Origin: Nautilus pompilius
Taxonomy: Eukaryota > Mollusca > Cephalopoda > Nautilida > Nautilidae
Assembly: GCA_018389105.1 (NCBI GenBank)
Contig: JACATO010001552.1
Location: 310,001-374,000, forward strand
Direction of reading: 5' to 3'
DNA: 64,000 nucleotides
The position numbers and the translations under genes were made by a program. The notes beneath the pieces were generated by a model that made no database searches, was not told the origin of the DNA, and saw nothing but the letters and a program-made list of their open reading frames with translations. Shown here piece after piece: positions 1 to 11,395 of the stretch (positions within the stretch are counted from its first letter, which is position 1; the number at the start of each line of letters is the position of its first letter).

Positions 1-2054
1 AGTTGCTAAATTAGACCCAAAGCACCTGATTCCAACCAGGTAAATAATTAATGTTTTCTTGTGCAGTAATTCTAATTCAACACTTTTCAATATCAAATTA
101 TTATATGTATAATAGCTGGGGATTAGTTACCTGTTGACGAAAGTGTAAACGAGTAAAATGAATTTAAGCCCTCAGGTGTAACTGCTGAAAACGTCATCAA
201 CCGGGCCACGAATCGCGATAGTCGATATCTCTTCGTCTTGGAAGGTGAGGACTTATACGTAAGCCGTAATATTCTTCGATCTCTTTGTATGGATTAAGCG
301 AAAAAATTAGCATAAGCTTAAATGGCAAACGGTAGTAGCTCTTATACTTCAGGCCAGTGGAACGCCATCTCGCAGTTCAGAAGAAAATTGTTCAACTCTA
401 AAAGGATTGTAAAAATGAGACGATAACTGTATAAAAGGTTATGAATTTTCCATGAAATGATTTAAACGGTGATGCTTCGAGCCTTTAAGGTCGGTGAAGG
501 GTTACGTTGGACAAAACTCTTCTTATATTTAGTCAGCTTTGAAAGATCTAAGTTAGTGTTTCTACGTGGCATTTACATCGCGGTTACTCATTCGCATTTT
601 GTACCCAAGTAAATGCCATGTAATGCTGTCTCCAGTTTCCCCTAAGGCGCTCGGTTAAGTACTGTCATAGGAAAGTTCACCTGGTATCAGTAAATGCTAA
701 CAGAGTAACTTATTTAAAATGGTCTATTTCGCGAACTAGCGGAGGATGACGCACTTCTCTTATGTTTTGATTGTCCCTTTCCTGTGGCAAGCCATAACAC
801 ACCTGAAATCGTTATATAAGTAGGGATCATCTGGGTGCCCGACAGCCGATATTTAAAGGTTGACATTTTTCGAATAGTTTGTTCGATGTTCGGTTCTTCG
901 GACGGCCAGCGTCTTTAAGCTATCTATCGGCGTCGGTAGCAGCAGCTTGACGTCTGCAAGCCATTGGGGCAGAGCGAATATCAATAGGTCCAGCCGTCCT
1001 CCGCCGCCAGGAGCGGTTGCCCTAACCAACCTCGGGTAATGGACCTGCAAACGCTTGTACGAGATGGAAGGAAGCTACATGTCTGCACAGCCAAAGACGT
1101 TTATGATGCCGAGGCGTGTAACTCTTCGGGCTCCGAACGTTCTGTGTATTTGTGTGTGGAGACAGGAGTCTGGAGCATTCATTACTGATAGAAAACGATC
1201 CGCACACGTTTTGTCGGACCTAAAGGGGAGCCAGCGACGCCTCTACTGTCAGCACGCTGAATCTGCTCGCTTGGCGCCATGATGTTGCGGGTCTAGTGAT
1301 CATATTTCTCTCGACCATAAAACAGACGGTTAGTAAAACTTCGATCTTACAGATCGGCTGAGCGAGAGTAACAGTCCAGTCGGCCTCGCAGAGTCTTTTT
1401 GAAGGGCGTCACGCGCGCGACCAGCATCCCGACGGTACGTCCGCGTATGTAGCCCGTCCATTCGTCCCTGACAGAACCTACGTGCCCCGTCCGCGTGTTT
1501 AACTGAGCTCTGACAAATGGCTCTCGTTACAAGATCTCTCTCGAAAGAGCGCTACTACGCTAAGAATAACTGCGCGGATTTAATAGATTCATTTCTCACC
1601 CCTCCCCGTTTTCATTTTAAAAATACCCGTCCATCGAAGAGCGGAATGAATACTTTATCTCTCTTCTCAGAATGATGCTCTCGTGCAGGAATTGTCCTAC
1701 AGTCTGAGAATATCTTAAGAGGGCGAACAGTCAGCTTATCTATCGGTTCAGGTGCGTGTGAGAACACTGCCAAATATCCGATCAAGCTATTTCTTTGACT
1801 TATCTTTTCAGGAGGTCGCCAGTTTCACGGGAAATCATGTAGACTTGACCCTCAAGTAAAAAAAAAAAAAAAAGGTCAGAATGAGCAAAAGTGTTTGTCT
1901 TAAAACTGCTAATTCTACGTCCATGTGAATGTTTGTTGTCGAGAAGGCGTTGATCTTGGAGCGGCCTCGCGCCACTCGAGCCCAACTATTGGAGAGTTTA
2001 GTAATTGGAGAAACCAAAATTGATTATTAAAGAAACCCCCCATCTCCTATGCTC
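1..2054. other. intergenic sequence, no gene recognised
   Basis: Both strands hold only short open frames (65-75 codons at 0.85-1.28 kb) that overlap one another in different frames and show no family motif. A run of about 15 A sits near 1858-1873. Nothing else supported was seen. Confidence 0.5.
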
Positions 2055-2258
<204 letters not shown>

Positions 2259-3699
2259 GTTTCATTCTGTGCCCTTGTATGAGATATCTAGCAGTAAAAA
2301 ATGCATCGGGAACATTTCAATGAAAGCGCTGTATTTGACAGTAAAGAACAATAAGTTCTCTTAATGTAATCTTCATCTGGCAACAGGACTTGATTATTTA
2401 CATGACGTATTTCATCTGAATTCCAACTACGGCATCATGCAACGTTACGCTGAATCACAAATAAGGAGTGCGCAAAATAAGCTTTTCAAGGTGTAACACT
2501 GTCGTTTTGTGATCGACGACGTCATGAAATAACATAGAGGGGGGATTTTAGCAGTGTAACGACAGCACCAGCGGCCTTGGTCTGGCTGCTACACTTCATT
2601 GCACACACGCCCACACAGCAGCGGCCATAAGTCGCATCATCAGCACATACAGCCGTCTGGGGAGATGTCAACGATGCGCGAAAAGGACGCGAGAAGTTAC
2701 TTGTTTGTTTTGTTGCAGCTAAGCTGATTAAAAGTTGGCGGATGACCATGCACGATCCACTCAGGATAGCAGTTGCTCAATACCTCGTTCTCATCGCTCC
2801 TGCTACGGTTTAAATGTACAGGAACTCGTTCGTTCATAAGAGAAACTACTACGCGCATATATCTCTATTAATGTCAGCTTTTGTTCCGTATGATTACTCT
2901 GGGTCCGGGAACACACACACGTGCTCTCTGATCTGACGTCACTGGGCAATCCCGTCCTGCAATACGGTGAAAACCATTAATTTAGCAACGTGAATCTGTC
3001 GAAAGAAAGTCTTAATTTAATGATACAGTCTGTTTTTTTTCTTTCTTTCCTCTCTTCTAATTATCAGTTTTCTTTATAGATCGTAAACATTGGGAGGCAG
3101 AATTTTTTTTTTTAAATACAAGTCGCACACCGTAACTGAAACTAAATTACTAGGTTATTTTCAAGAAATGGCCTTTTTTCTTTCTTTTTTTTTGTTGTCT
3201 ATTTCTAGATTGAATTTACGGGAAAGTGTCGCTGTCGGTCTGCTACAGGAAGCTGGCTCGCACCTCGAGGTCGTTAGTCCCACCCCGTTAACGTTTGGAG
3301 TCCGTTTAGGCTGGCCTTCCAACATATTCTGCAAGTCCTCTCAGACTGGCCGCATTCATCCTTACCCCAGCCAGCTCTTCTGAACCGAGTTTCTCCGAGA
3401 CTCCATCTTGTGATATACACAATAGGTGTACCATGGGGCTATCTGTAAAAGGCGTCGGCATCCGTCGTCAGTTAATCTCTGATTTGATCGTCGATGACGA
3501 CAGAGACTTACCTCGCGTTTGCGACGAAAAAAAACAAAAAAAAAAACAACAGATTTTTCAACATTTCAAAAAAATAGGATAGCATCGCATATTTCCTGGA
3601 CGGTAATTTGAGATAAGATTATTTAAACATCGACCCACATGGAGTATCTACAGACATATATATATCAAAATAAAATCCGCGGGCAATAAGGATAATTTA
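2259..3699. other. intergenic sequence, nothing recognised
   Basis: Mixed AT-rich sequence with T- and A-runs (3030-3060, 3105-3115, 3527-3546). No coding motif, tRNA-like box or terminal repeat was identified on either strand. Confidence 0.45.
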
Positions 3700-3719
3700 A
3701 ATAAGAAGGATGTGTTCGA

Positions 3720-4221
3720 AAAACCACGGTGTTCACTATGGACTAAGGAGAAGACAACAGAAATTGGATTACTTTTCAGTTCTGAGCTTTAAGTTTTGAC
3801 AGAAATCAAGATAGACCTTATCTAGACATTGATTTGTAAGGATGAGAATAGTTGCAGGAAATGAAGATAAATCGTAAGTGTGATTTCCAATTGATGATAC
3901 TTTTAGAAAAACTGGGAATCATTTTTATGGAGGTTGGGTAATCTATAAAGACTGCTGGGTTTCCGACCAAGTTATAATTGTTTACAGGTTAATTAAGAGA
4001 TGAAATTTCCATTCTTAAGAGTCATTGTTGGAAGCTTAATATGTGTTTGCAGAACTCTTTAATTTTTTTAATTTTGTATCATCGGGGAATATGTGCTGTG
4101 CTTGAGAACTAGAATCAAATTTATCAAGTAGCACAACACCAGATTCCTTATCGGCACGAACAATGACAATATAATCATCTTTAGAAAGATTGTTTGGAGC
4201 ATCTCGTACTGATTTGGTCAT
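3720..4221 (-). mobile_element. Penelope-like element fossil, reverse transcriptase part
   Basis: Minus-strand remnant of a Penelope-like retroelement (PLE) reverse transcriptase, the enzyme that copies the element RNA into DNA at the insertion site. Reading leftwards, the peptide RADKESGVVLLDK (about 4115-4160) fits the conserved PLE 'aDKg..vVvldk' block. KPSSLYRLPNLHK (about 3930-3970) fits 'RPsrLYGLPKvHK', and SSIGNHTYDLSSF (about 3850-3890) fits 'SSIgtptYdLskfl'. Their order is as in PLE RTs, where these blocks lie N-terminal to the catalytic centre. The catalytic part is not visible. The reading frame is broken in several places, so this is an old non-functional copy. A matching GIY-YIG endonuclease piece lies on the opposite strand at 4.69-4.92 kb, in the arrangement expected for an inverted 5' part of one insertion. 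Confidence 0.8.
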
Positions 4222-4689
4222 ATTAATCTCATTACAGTCATAAATAAATGTCTGACCAAAATTTACCTATTTCAGATGTGTCCCAATATAGCGGACCGTC
4301 CGTCCGTCCATTTATGCCAGTTTTTGGCCAGTAAGGTTGCGATTTGTCAATTTGAATCGAAAAAATTACGTCGCCGAAATTTGAGTAAAAACTCCAAAAT
4401 ATCCAAAACATAATGTCAAAATAAGCAAAATTAATACCATCGATCTTAATTATCGCCTTATTTATACAATTGTGGGGTGGATGGGCGATTTCAGACTTGT
4501 AGAATTGTCTCTGCATAATCTGGTTCGGCGATTAGAAAACTGACCCAACAACCACTAATGACGGATGGTTTTCTAGCCCCTGTGTACCTAAAGTACCTAG
4601 CAAAATCTTTCTTCAAACCGATCTATGATAGCGCTTCTATAACTAAAACGCCAATGTCTATTTCATTTAAAGAACGTATTTCTTCCAAT

Positions 4690-4922
4690 GAGAAATCGCA
4701 TATAGTTCATCCTGATAGATGTCGGAACTGTAGTTCCGCATACACTGGAAAAATTTATCCAACGTGTTTACGAACGATTGCAGTCCCATCTGTCAGCGGA
4801 TAAGAATTCGGTCTTACTAAAGAGTATGATTTACAGAAGATAATTTCGCATACCTCTATGATGCCAAGATTCCAGTTAAATATTCTATGGACTAGAGGAT
4901 TATGAGATCCAGATTTATTTTA
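4690..4922 (+). mobile_element. Penelope-like element fossil, GIY-YIG endonuclease part
   Basis: Plus-strand fragment resembling the C-terminal GIY-YIG endonuclease of PLEs, which nicks target DNA for insertion. Visible are CRNCSSAYTGK (about 4730-4755; PLE pattern C-x2-C-x3-Y-x-G) followed by ERLQSHLSADKNS (about 4770-4810), which fits the family's 'R.l.eH....dK.S' segment. The pieces are degenerate and short. It lies about 470 bp from the RT remnant and reads away from it. Identification rests on motif spacing, so it is less sure than the RT part. An unrelated chance frame remains possible. Confidence 0.45.
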
Positions 4923-7900
4923 TATATATAGAAAACCGATTTAAATATTTTAAACTCAGATTCAGTGCACACATAGGCAAACATACTAGATACATACATA
5001 TTATGCATAATGACAAACATGAATATGCATGTATATATGTAAATACAAACACTTGCACGCAGCATATATAGACGATGCCATAAATAGCTGTGGTACATAC
5101 ACAGATCTGCTCTACACGTGTCTACGCTTGATCTGGAGACAATTCTAACAATGAAGAGCTGTTTAGAAGTCCTTAGTAAATATTTCGTTGTTAGGACTTA
5201 CATGTGCCTTGGTAGGGGGGAGAGGGGAGTCGTCTAAACGTCAGGTACGGGTAAGTAACAGGTAACGGCCGGCGAATTTAGCGACAATCGCGCGGACAGA
5301 AAAGAAGTCACTTGCATGGAAATCCCGCTGGTACGTTTCACTTTACTTTTTTAAAACAAAAAGAAAACGAAAGTAAAACCCAGAATGCTGTTCGCTAATC
5401 GTCGCTTCTGTTAATTAACGCTGTACGTGGATAATGGGAGTGGTGCGGTGTCTGTGTCCGGTTAATGGTTCGCTATGCAGCATCACTGTCTTGCAATCCG
5501 CTCTGATTAGGTCGGTTACAACTGATTTAGTGGTTTTGCGTGTTGATTTAGAAATGAATCTAATTTATAGTTAATAGATATTACGGTGCTCATCAAACAA
5601 AATAACTGCAGCATTTGAGTACAATATGTAATAAAAAAGGGCTGATTTGTTTGTTATCGCTTTTACGACTCCTCCATCTGCTCCCCACGTGACGATTTAT
5701 TGCCACCTAAATTACCGGGCACAGTTCCATTCCAAATATATATTTTTCTAAGTAAGGAAGAGAAATGTTTACCATTAATTTGTGGTTTTGATGACTTTCT
5801 GTTTGTTTGTTTGTATTTTTTTTTAAAGCGATCCAACCTCCAAATTCTCTGAATTTACTGAGATGGTTAGCAAAGAAATATCCTAACCGTTCCAGGAAGT
5901 CACCAAAATTATCGCATTAGTAAAAATTCCAAAGTCGCCATCATGGAAAACAAATAAACGTTTCTATCCGCTGAAAATTGAATAAATGGTGTGTTTTTTT
6001 TTTTTTTGTTTGTTTAACAACGCAACGTGAAGTGCGCGCTGGTTGTCCACCATTTGTTTTCGGAAAGGTTCGGTCTGCTGTCAGAACCAGACGCCATCTT
6101 CTATTGCGAGATCCTCTGTGTCGTTGAGTATTTCTTCCCTGCAGAAGATGAGCCTCTTTCTGATGCACAATTAGTAAAAGACATACCGGTGACCTGATCC
6201 GGACTGGGGATAGTAATGGTTAATTAATTAACCCACCATAGCTGTCGCTTATGCTTGCCTGCTATCTGCGACTAATATGAAACGATATTTTCAACTAAAA
6301 TGTCAACAAATTGGCGATGTCATTACCGGAGAATTCTCAAGTCATACTTTCCTAAACTCTCGATACTATAATTTCAAAAGCAATAAAATAATTATAAATG
6401 CCATTTCGTTGTTGTTGTTGTTGTCTTGCTTAATCCTGATGTGATTTTACTGGCGTGGGACGAGACAGAGAATTTTCCGGCCGACTGATCACAGACAAAG
6501 AAGGGGGAAAAACAAAACAAACTGTTTACGTCGGGGTCCTCATCTCTGTTCACTTCTTTCTTCCGAAATGCTAAGTGTTCGCTTTTGATTCACCTACCCG
6601 TAGAGGGAACCCTCGCCCTCCCGTGGGGGGTCCTTAATCTGACAAACAATTAAAACCACACATTGTTTAGCTGTGTGCACCGGTAGCGATGCATACTGTA
6701 GAAGTCCGCCTGCGACATCTTACCACAACCTGGCGTCATAAGACTTATCACTTAATTATTAGAATTAATACGAGATATTACATGGATTTAACAATTTACA
6801 AATCCTAATTATATTCCTCATTTAAAAAAAAAAAGAAAGACAAAAGAGCTTTCTGACGGCAATAACACTCACTATAAATTACAGTACCATTTTTTTTTAG
6901 AATTGTCATTTACTGGATCTCGAGGGCGTAAGCTGAAAGTAACGAAGAATTCCGGAAGTTGCGCAGATTATTCAGGAAACGATGCCAATTCATTACAAAA
7001 TGTTTTCGAACGGCCGACGGTAGATGTTCTCCGAGCATTAACCCAGACAAACTACGGAAACAGATAATAAGACATTTTCTGGATTGCGTGCAACGTCTGT
7101 CTTATATATATATATATAATCCCTTTATGCATACATACGACAAGCATCTGGTGTATAATACAACCGTTGACAAATTGAAGTTATTTGTCCAACGGAGCAA
7201 TTACGACATCTCTAGCTCCGCCTCCGTTCCACTGACATCGGCAACTCGCACCATATTTCGCAGCGAACATTTAATTGAAAATAACATAAAAAGTACATAT
7301 CGATAATCATCTGCACTTCTCAATCGCCTCGCGCGGCCGTCAACACCGTTTCCAATAAGAGGCACACAAACACACACACAAAAAAAAGACATTTATCCTG
7401 ATTTCGCGAACCGAACGAATTAAAATCTACACACAATTATCGCCTCCTGATTTATCGCCAGGAAGTGGTCCCTCACATCAATAAAAAAAACCCGATACAG
7501 TTCTGTGTTGTTGTTTCTTTTTTGTTCCCACTCCCGCCCCGGTTTTTTTTTCTCTTTCTTCTTCTCTTTTCTTTCCATTCCTCGCGAATTAATAACATTT
7601 ACCTAATGTCGGCATCGATCAGCCGCCATCAGCGTCAACTCCGGTACGGTCGGGGCGGGCGCGCACACAGAGAGAAAGAAAGTTTCGGGGAACTAATCCG
7701 AATTGAAATATCGTGGCTTTAACGAAAGCGCGCGGTTGGTTTGACAGGTCGGCGATCGCGTGAGCGCTGTCCATTTTGCCGTCAGAGTGCGCTCCTTGTC
7801 ATTAGCGTTCTAAGACAACACCACTTGATCGGCAGTCATCTCGGCGCTGGAAAACCGGAAGCCGACGCGAGTCGCGCCCGTGTAGACGTGCGGGGAGAGT

Positions 7901-8379
7901 GTACCGAGCCTCTTTGAGACACGGGGATCACAGCGCGCCGGCCGTTTGATGAACGGCCCTTCGGCGTTAGAACGAAGATAATAAACTCGCGGTATTATGG
8001 AATTTTATTGGTTTATGCTGCGTGTCGGCAGTCAGTGGAAATTAAAAGAAATAGATGGGTTAATTATAACGACTGCCTTTCTGGTCTGAGTGCTGTTCGA
8101 TATGAGCCGGGGATGAGGTTGGGGCGAGAGGACGTCGTTACTTACTAACCGAACATCAAAGCTCGCTTGGCTTCGGGGAATAATTACAACAACAAAAAAA
8201 AACACACACACACACACACCTTTAACCCTCCCCCTACCATCACACGCTTTGTCATTAAAAAAATTTAAAAAAACACGGACGACAAATAAGACGATCTCGG
8301 CAGCTCAGGCTAAATAGATACAATCTCCATCATAAGAGGATGGCTCAGTGGATGTTGGAAAAAAAAAAAAAAAAACTTT
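4923..8379. other. intergenic sequence with a CpG-rich patch at 7.6-8.0 kb
   Basis: Mostly AT-rich sequence. Visible are short TA runs (4921-4930, 7107-7118), a poly-T run at 5994-6006, GTT triplets at 6409-6423 and a CpG- and G/C-rich patch at about 7610-7980 that contrasts with its surroundings. A short CA run lies at 8202-8218. Open frames at 5.94-6.17, 6.96-7.31 and 7.47-7.72 kb show no family motif. No gene is supported. Confidence 0.45.
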
Positions 8380-8389
8380 TTAAGAGGGT

Positions 8390-8565
8390 ATTTTTCCATT
8401 TAGCTCTAAGGGTGATAGGGATATTTATAATCAGTATTATGTGGGTGGACACCAAACCAGAAGAACATCCTTTTGGGAAAGGATTTGAATGTAAACAGAG
8501 GTTCGAACATGGAGAAGAATGCGTTTTAATCTCCTGACCAAGTTAACGGAAAGCTTGGAACAGTG
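8390..8565 (-). mobile_element. degenerate tRNA-derived SINE (candidate)
   Basis: On the minus strand, an A-box-like stretch (about 8535-8555, with the GTTAAC core and GGTCAGGAG following) is followed about 30 bp on by GTTCGAAC (8502-8510), a B-box core. The spacing and order match the RNA polymerase III promoter of a tRNA-derived SINE head. The downstream body is diverged and no clear target duplication was found. Confidence 0.35.
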
Positions 8566-8802
8566 GCGGGTTAAACAGGCTGCCTGCAGCTTCTAAATAC
8601 TTACAATGTAAATAGAAATTCTACGTGACTCAGGCAGCGGCTGTGGGGAAACAGCTGTGGGTTTTTAGCCCGTGGACCCTAACATTTTTTTTTTTGGTAA
8701 TCTTCAGTTTATGGAACCAGAGATCATAATTACAGGTTGGTTAACATTTCGCTACGACTTAATGTTAGGAGACAACAATAAGAGAACCGTTAATTCATAG
8801 AA

Positions 8803-8843
8803 CACACACACAGAGAGAGAGAGACACACACACAGAGAGAGAC
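8803..8843. repeat. (CA)n/(GA)n compound microsatellite
   Basis: Alternating short CA and GA runs, about 40 bp. Confidence 0.85.
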
Positions 8844-9224
8844 AACACAAATAAATAAACGTATGTTATGCATATTTAGTTAAAGTGGCTCTTGTAAACC
8901 ATTAATTGCCTTATTTCTATATCATGTGGTGCGTATTTGTATAGCGCAAAAATGTACGTATTCGTAAAACATTGCTTCATGTTTCTTGTACCGATAGGTA
9001 CTTTAAGTTTTCTTTACATTGTAAAGGCTTTGCTGGACTTTGTAACCTAGTATCTACGTGTGGTAAGTTAGGTATGATACTGGGCGTTGCTTCTGAAGCG
9101 CGGTCTTTAAAACGGACGGAGATACCGACAGCACTAGAACTTCCTGATGTCGTATAACTTCTTGCCTCAGCAGGGGTTGGGCATCTGACGTAGACGCGAT
9201 TTTCCTTATCGCTCACAACAGAAC

Positions 9225-9345
9225 GGGTGGTTTGGGGGCTCAGCCGGCAGAGTCAGCTCGTTCGAACACCGGCATCACGAGAATCGGCTCTCATGTGGTT
9301 CGGTGGGCGGGCTACCCACCCATTTATAACGGCAGCGTTAAAAAA
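9225..9345 (+). mobile_element. tRNA-derived SINE fragment (candidate)
   Basis: GGGGCTCAGCCGGCAGAGTC (9234-9253) resembles a tRNA D-arm/A-box and CGTTCGAACACCGG (9259-9272) resembles a B-box. A GC-rich foldback (GTGGGCGGGCTACCCACC) and an A-run at about 9340 follow. The A-box to B-box distance is short, so the head has been damaged or the match is fortuitous. Confidence 0.3.
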
Positions 9346-9737
9346 AACCTCACCGTTTTTTATAGATGACCTCGATTTAAAATAATTTAAATAGCCCTTC
9401 CGTTCTGACGGATGCCACCGTCGAAGGTGTCGTTGTTTGAATTTTTTTTTTTAATTTTTTTTTTTTTCTTAGGACGGTAAACCGAATTTAAACAAACACA
9501 TCGAATTACTCAGATGAAAGGGGCCGTTAGGTCAAAGCCCCAGATAGTAAAGCGAAACCGTCGTCTAATGTTATGCGCCGGGCTGAGATCACCATGTACT
9601 CGCATAGTCAGAGAGGTGGCAGTTGGGATAATTAGGCACACTGGCTAACAACAGCTTATTATTTACATTAACGGCGTGATATTTTTGCACGTCCGCCGAG
9701 ATAATGGATAATTAAATTGCATGTAGATAAACTGGTT

Positions 9738-9738
<1 letters not shown>
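9346..9738. other. intergenic, nothing recognised
   Basis: Contains only T-runs at 9440-9470 and no coding, tRNA-like or repeat-end signal. Confidence 0.4.

Positions 9739-9798
<60 letters not shown>
9739..9798. repeat. (GT)30 microsatellite
   Basis: A perfect dinucleotide array of 60 bp. Confidence 0.98.
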
Positions 9799-9799
<1 letters not shown>

Positions 9800-11179
9800 G
9801 ATGCAACGCACCTGCCAATACCCATTAGTCCACGTCGTAGTTGTGGAACTCGGCAAGCGGCTCTAACTCAGCTCCCTGCTAATAGCCAACCGGTCTCTTC
9901 GACATTTACAACATCTGCACTCCAATTGATAGCGTTCAGGGCGCGCGCGAGCTCCAAATCAAGGAATACCAGAGTTTGGGATGAGGCACAGGTTGCAGCT
10001 GACATTAAAGGATGGTTGTTTGTTTTTTTTGGTTTTTAACTGGCGAAACAGTCTAACTCAGGGATCTTTAAAGCACCTAAAGTATCGATTAATAAAAGTG
10101 ATTGCTTTCTTCAGACAAAAGGGTTAAAATTTAAAAAAAAAAACAACGAATTCTACATTCTTAATCATAAACAGCGAGGTTGGTGAAGGCAGAGGTCTTG
10201 AATATACGCGGGTACTGAACAAAAACGCGTCTTTGACGTGCTAGCAAATATTGAGGAATAGTGTACTGCGAATGTCATGTACACACGAACTTCGCCTATC
10301 CTTAGGGGAAGCCATAGGATTTCGATTCGCTGGGAGTTGTACCAAATAGAAAATGCTGATAAATCAAAGATGCCGTGAAGACCCAGCCATGTATATAAGC
10401 AAATAAAAGAATAATGTAAAAGGAAAAAGACGGTGTACGCGATCAAACTATCAGATTAGTAAAAAAAAGTAAAGAACAGTGAGTATTGTGTACCAATATT
10501 ATGCAACATACATGAACCTCCGCTATGTTGCATCTTTGTATAGACGGGAAAGATGCATTGTGCTGGCGCCTACACCAAATTATCATATTTTCCTGTCCTG
10601 CGAGCTTTCAGATATTGTTTTTTTTTTTAAAAAAAAAAACAACCAAAAACAGCTCGAATAGAAACAATTTGAGTGAGTTTTCGTTCAATAAAAAGAACCA
10701 GGTGTGTTATCTGACACACCTGTGAGTAGGTATTCAACATAGGATAGTTTGCTGTCATTCAACAAAGGTAAAGTAGACTCTTATTCTTTACGTTTTGTGA
10801 ATTAAAGGTTTCGCTAATGCTGGAAACAATATCTGAATAAGAAGCAATCAGACGCCTTATTCAAATGTTCACTGATAGAGCAGACAAAAAATTTGTTTGG
10901 GTAAACTGAAAAGAAGTTGTCAGAATCGAAGGCCGAGAACAAATTTACCAAGAAACAGTATTAATGTCTTCAATAAACAAAAACATCTTATTTCGCTTTG
11001 TTGGTTGACGTAAAACGAGATCCTTGCATACTGAAAAGTCTGTTTCCAGGCGCCTGATGCCTTTAAATAATTTGAAATGCATAATATCAGAGTTTGAATG
11101 CTTACACAACATAAAAATTATAAGTCACCTTTAAAATTCAGGCAGATGCAATGTCAAATTTAACAATTTGCGAGCAGAA
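9799..11179. other. intergenic sequence
   Basis: AT-rich, with homopolymer runs at 10023-10031, 10132-10143 and 10617-10640. A perfect 9-bp stem occurs at 10699-10707/10714-10722 with a 6-nt loop and places two CAGGTG E-boxes in inverted orientation. No coding sequence was recognised. Confidence 0.45.
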
Positions 11180-11395
11180 CATGGGCGTAGCCAGAATTCA
11201 AAGTCAACCGTGTCGGTAAAAGGATCTGAAGTCTAGTGCCTACTCATATCTCATGCATGCATGACAAAGTTCATTGGATTCTTTAACGTTACTAACATAT
11301 TCAGTTCTAAAATACGTTTTATTAAAAGTTAAGAGAAACATTACAGATTGTTTTATAGAATAGTTTTCCCCTTATGAAAGGATACCAAAAAAGGT

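Noticed and set aside
8557-8575. CAGTGGCGGGTTAA as a hAT terminus
   Set aside because: No partner inverted end or transposase nearby; it overlaps a likely SINE edge.
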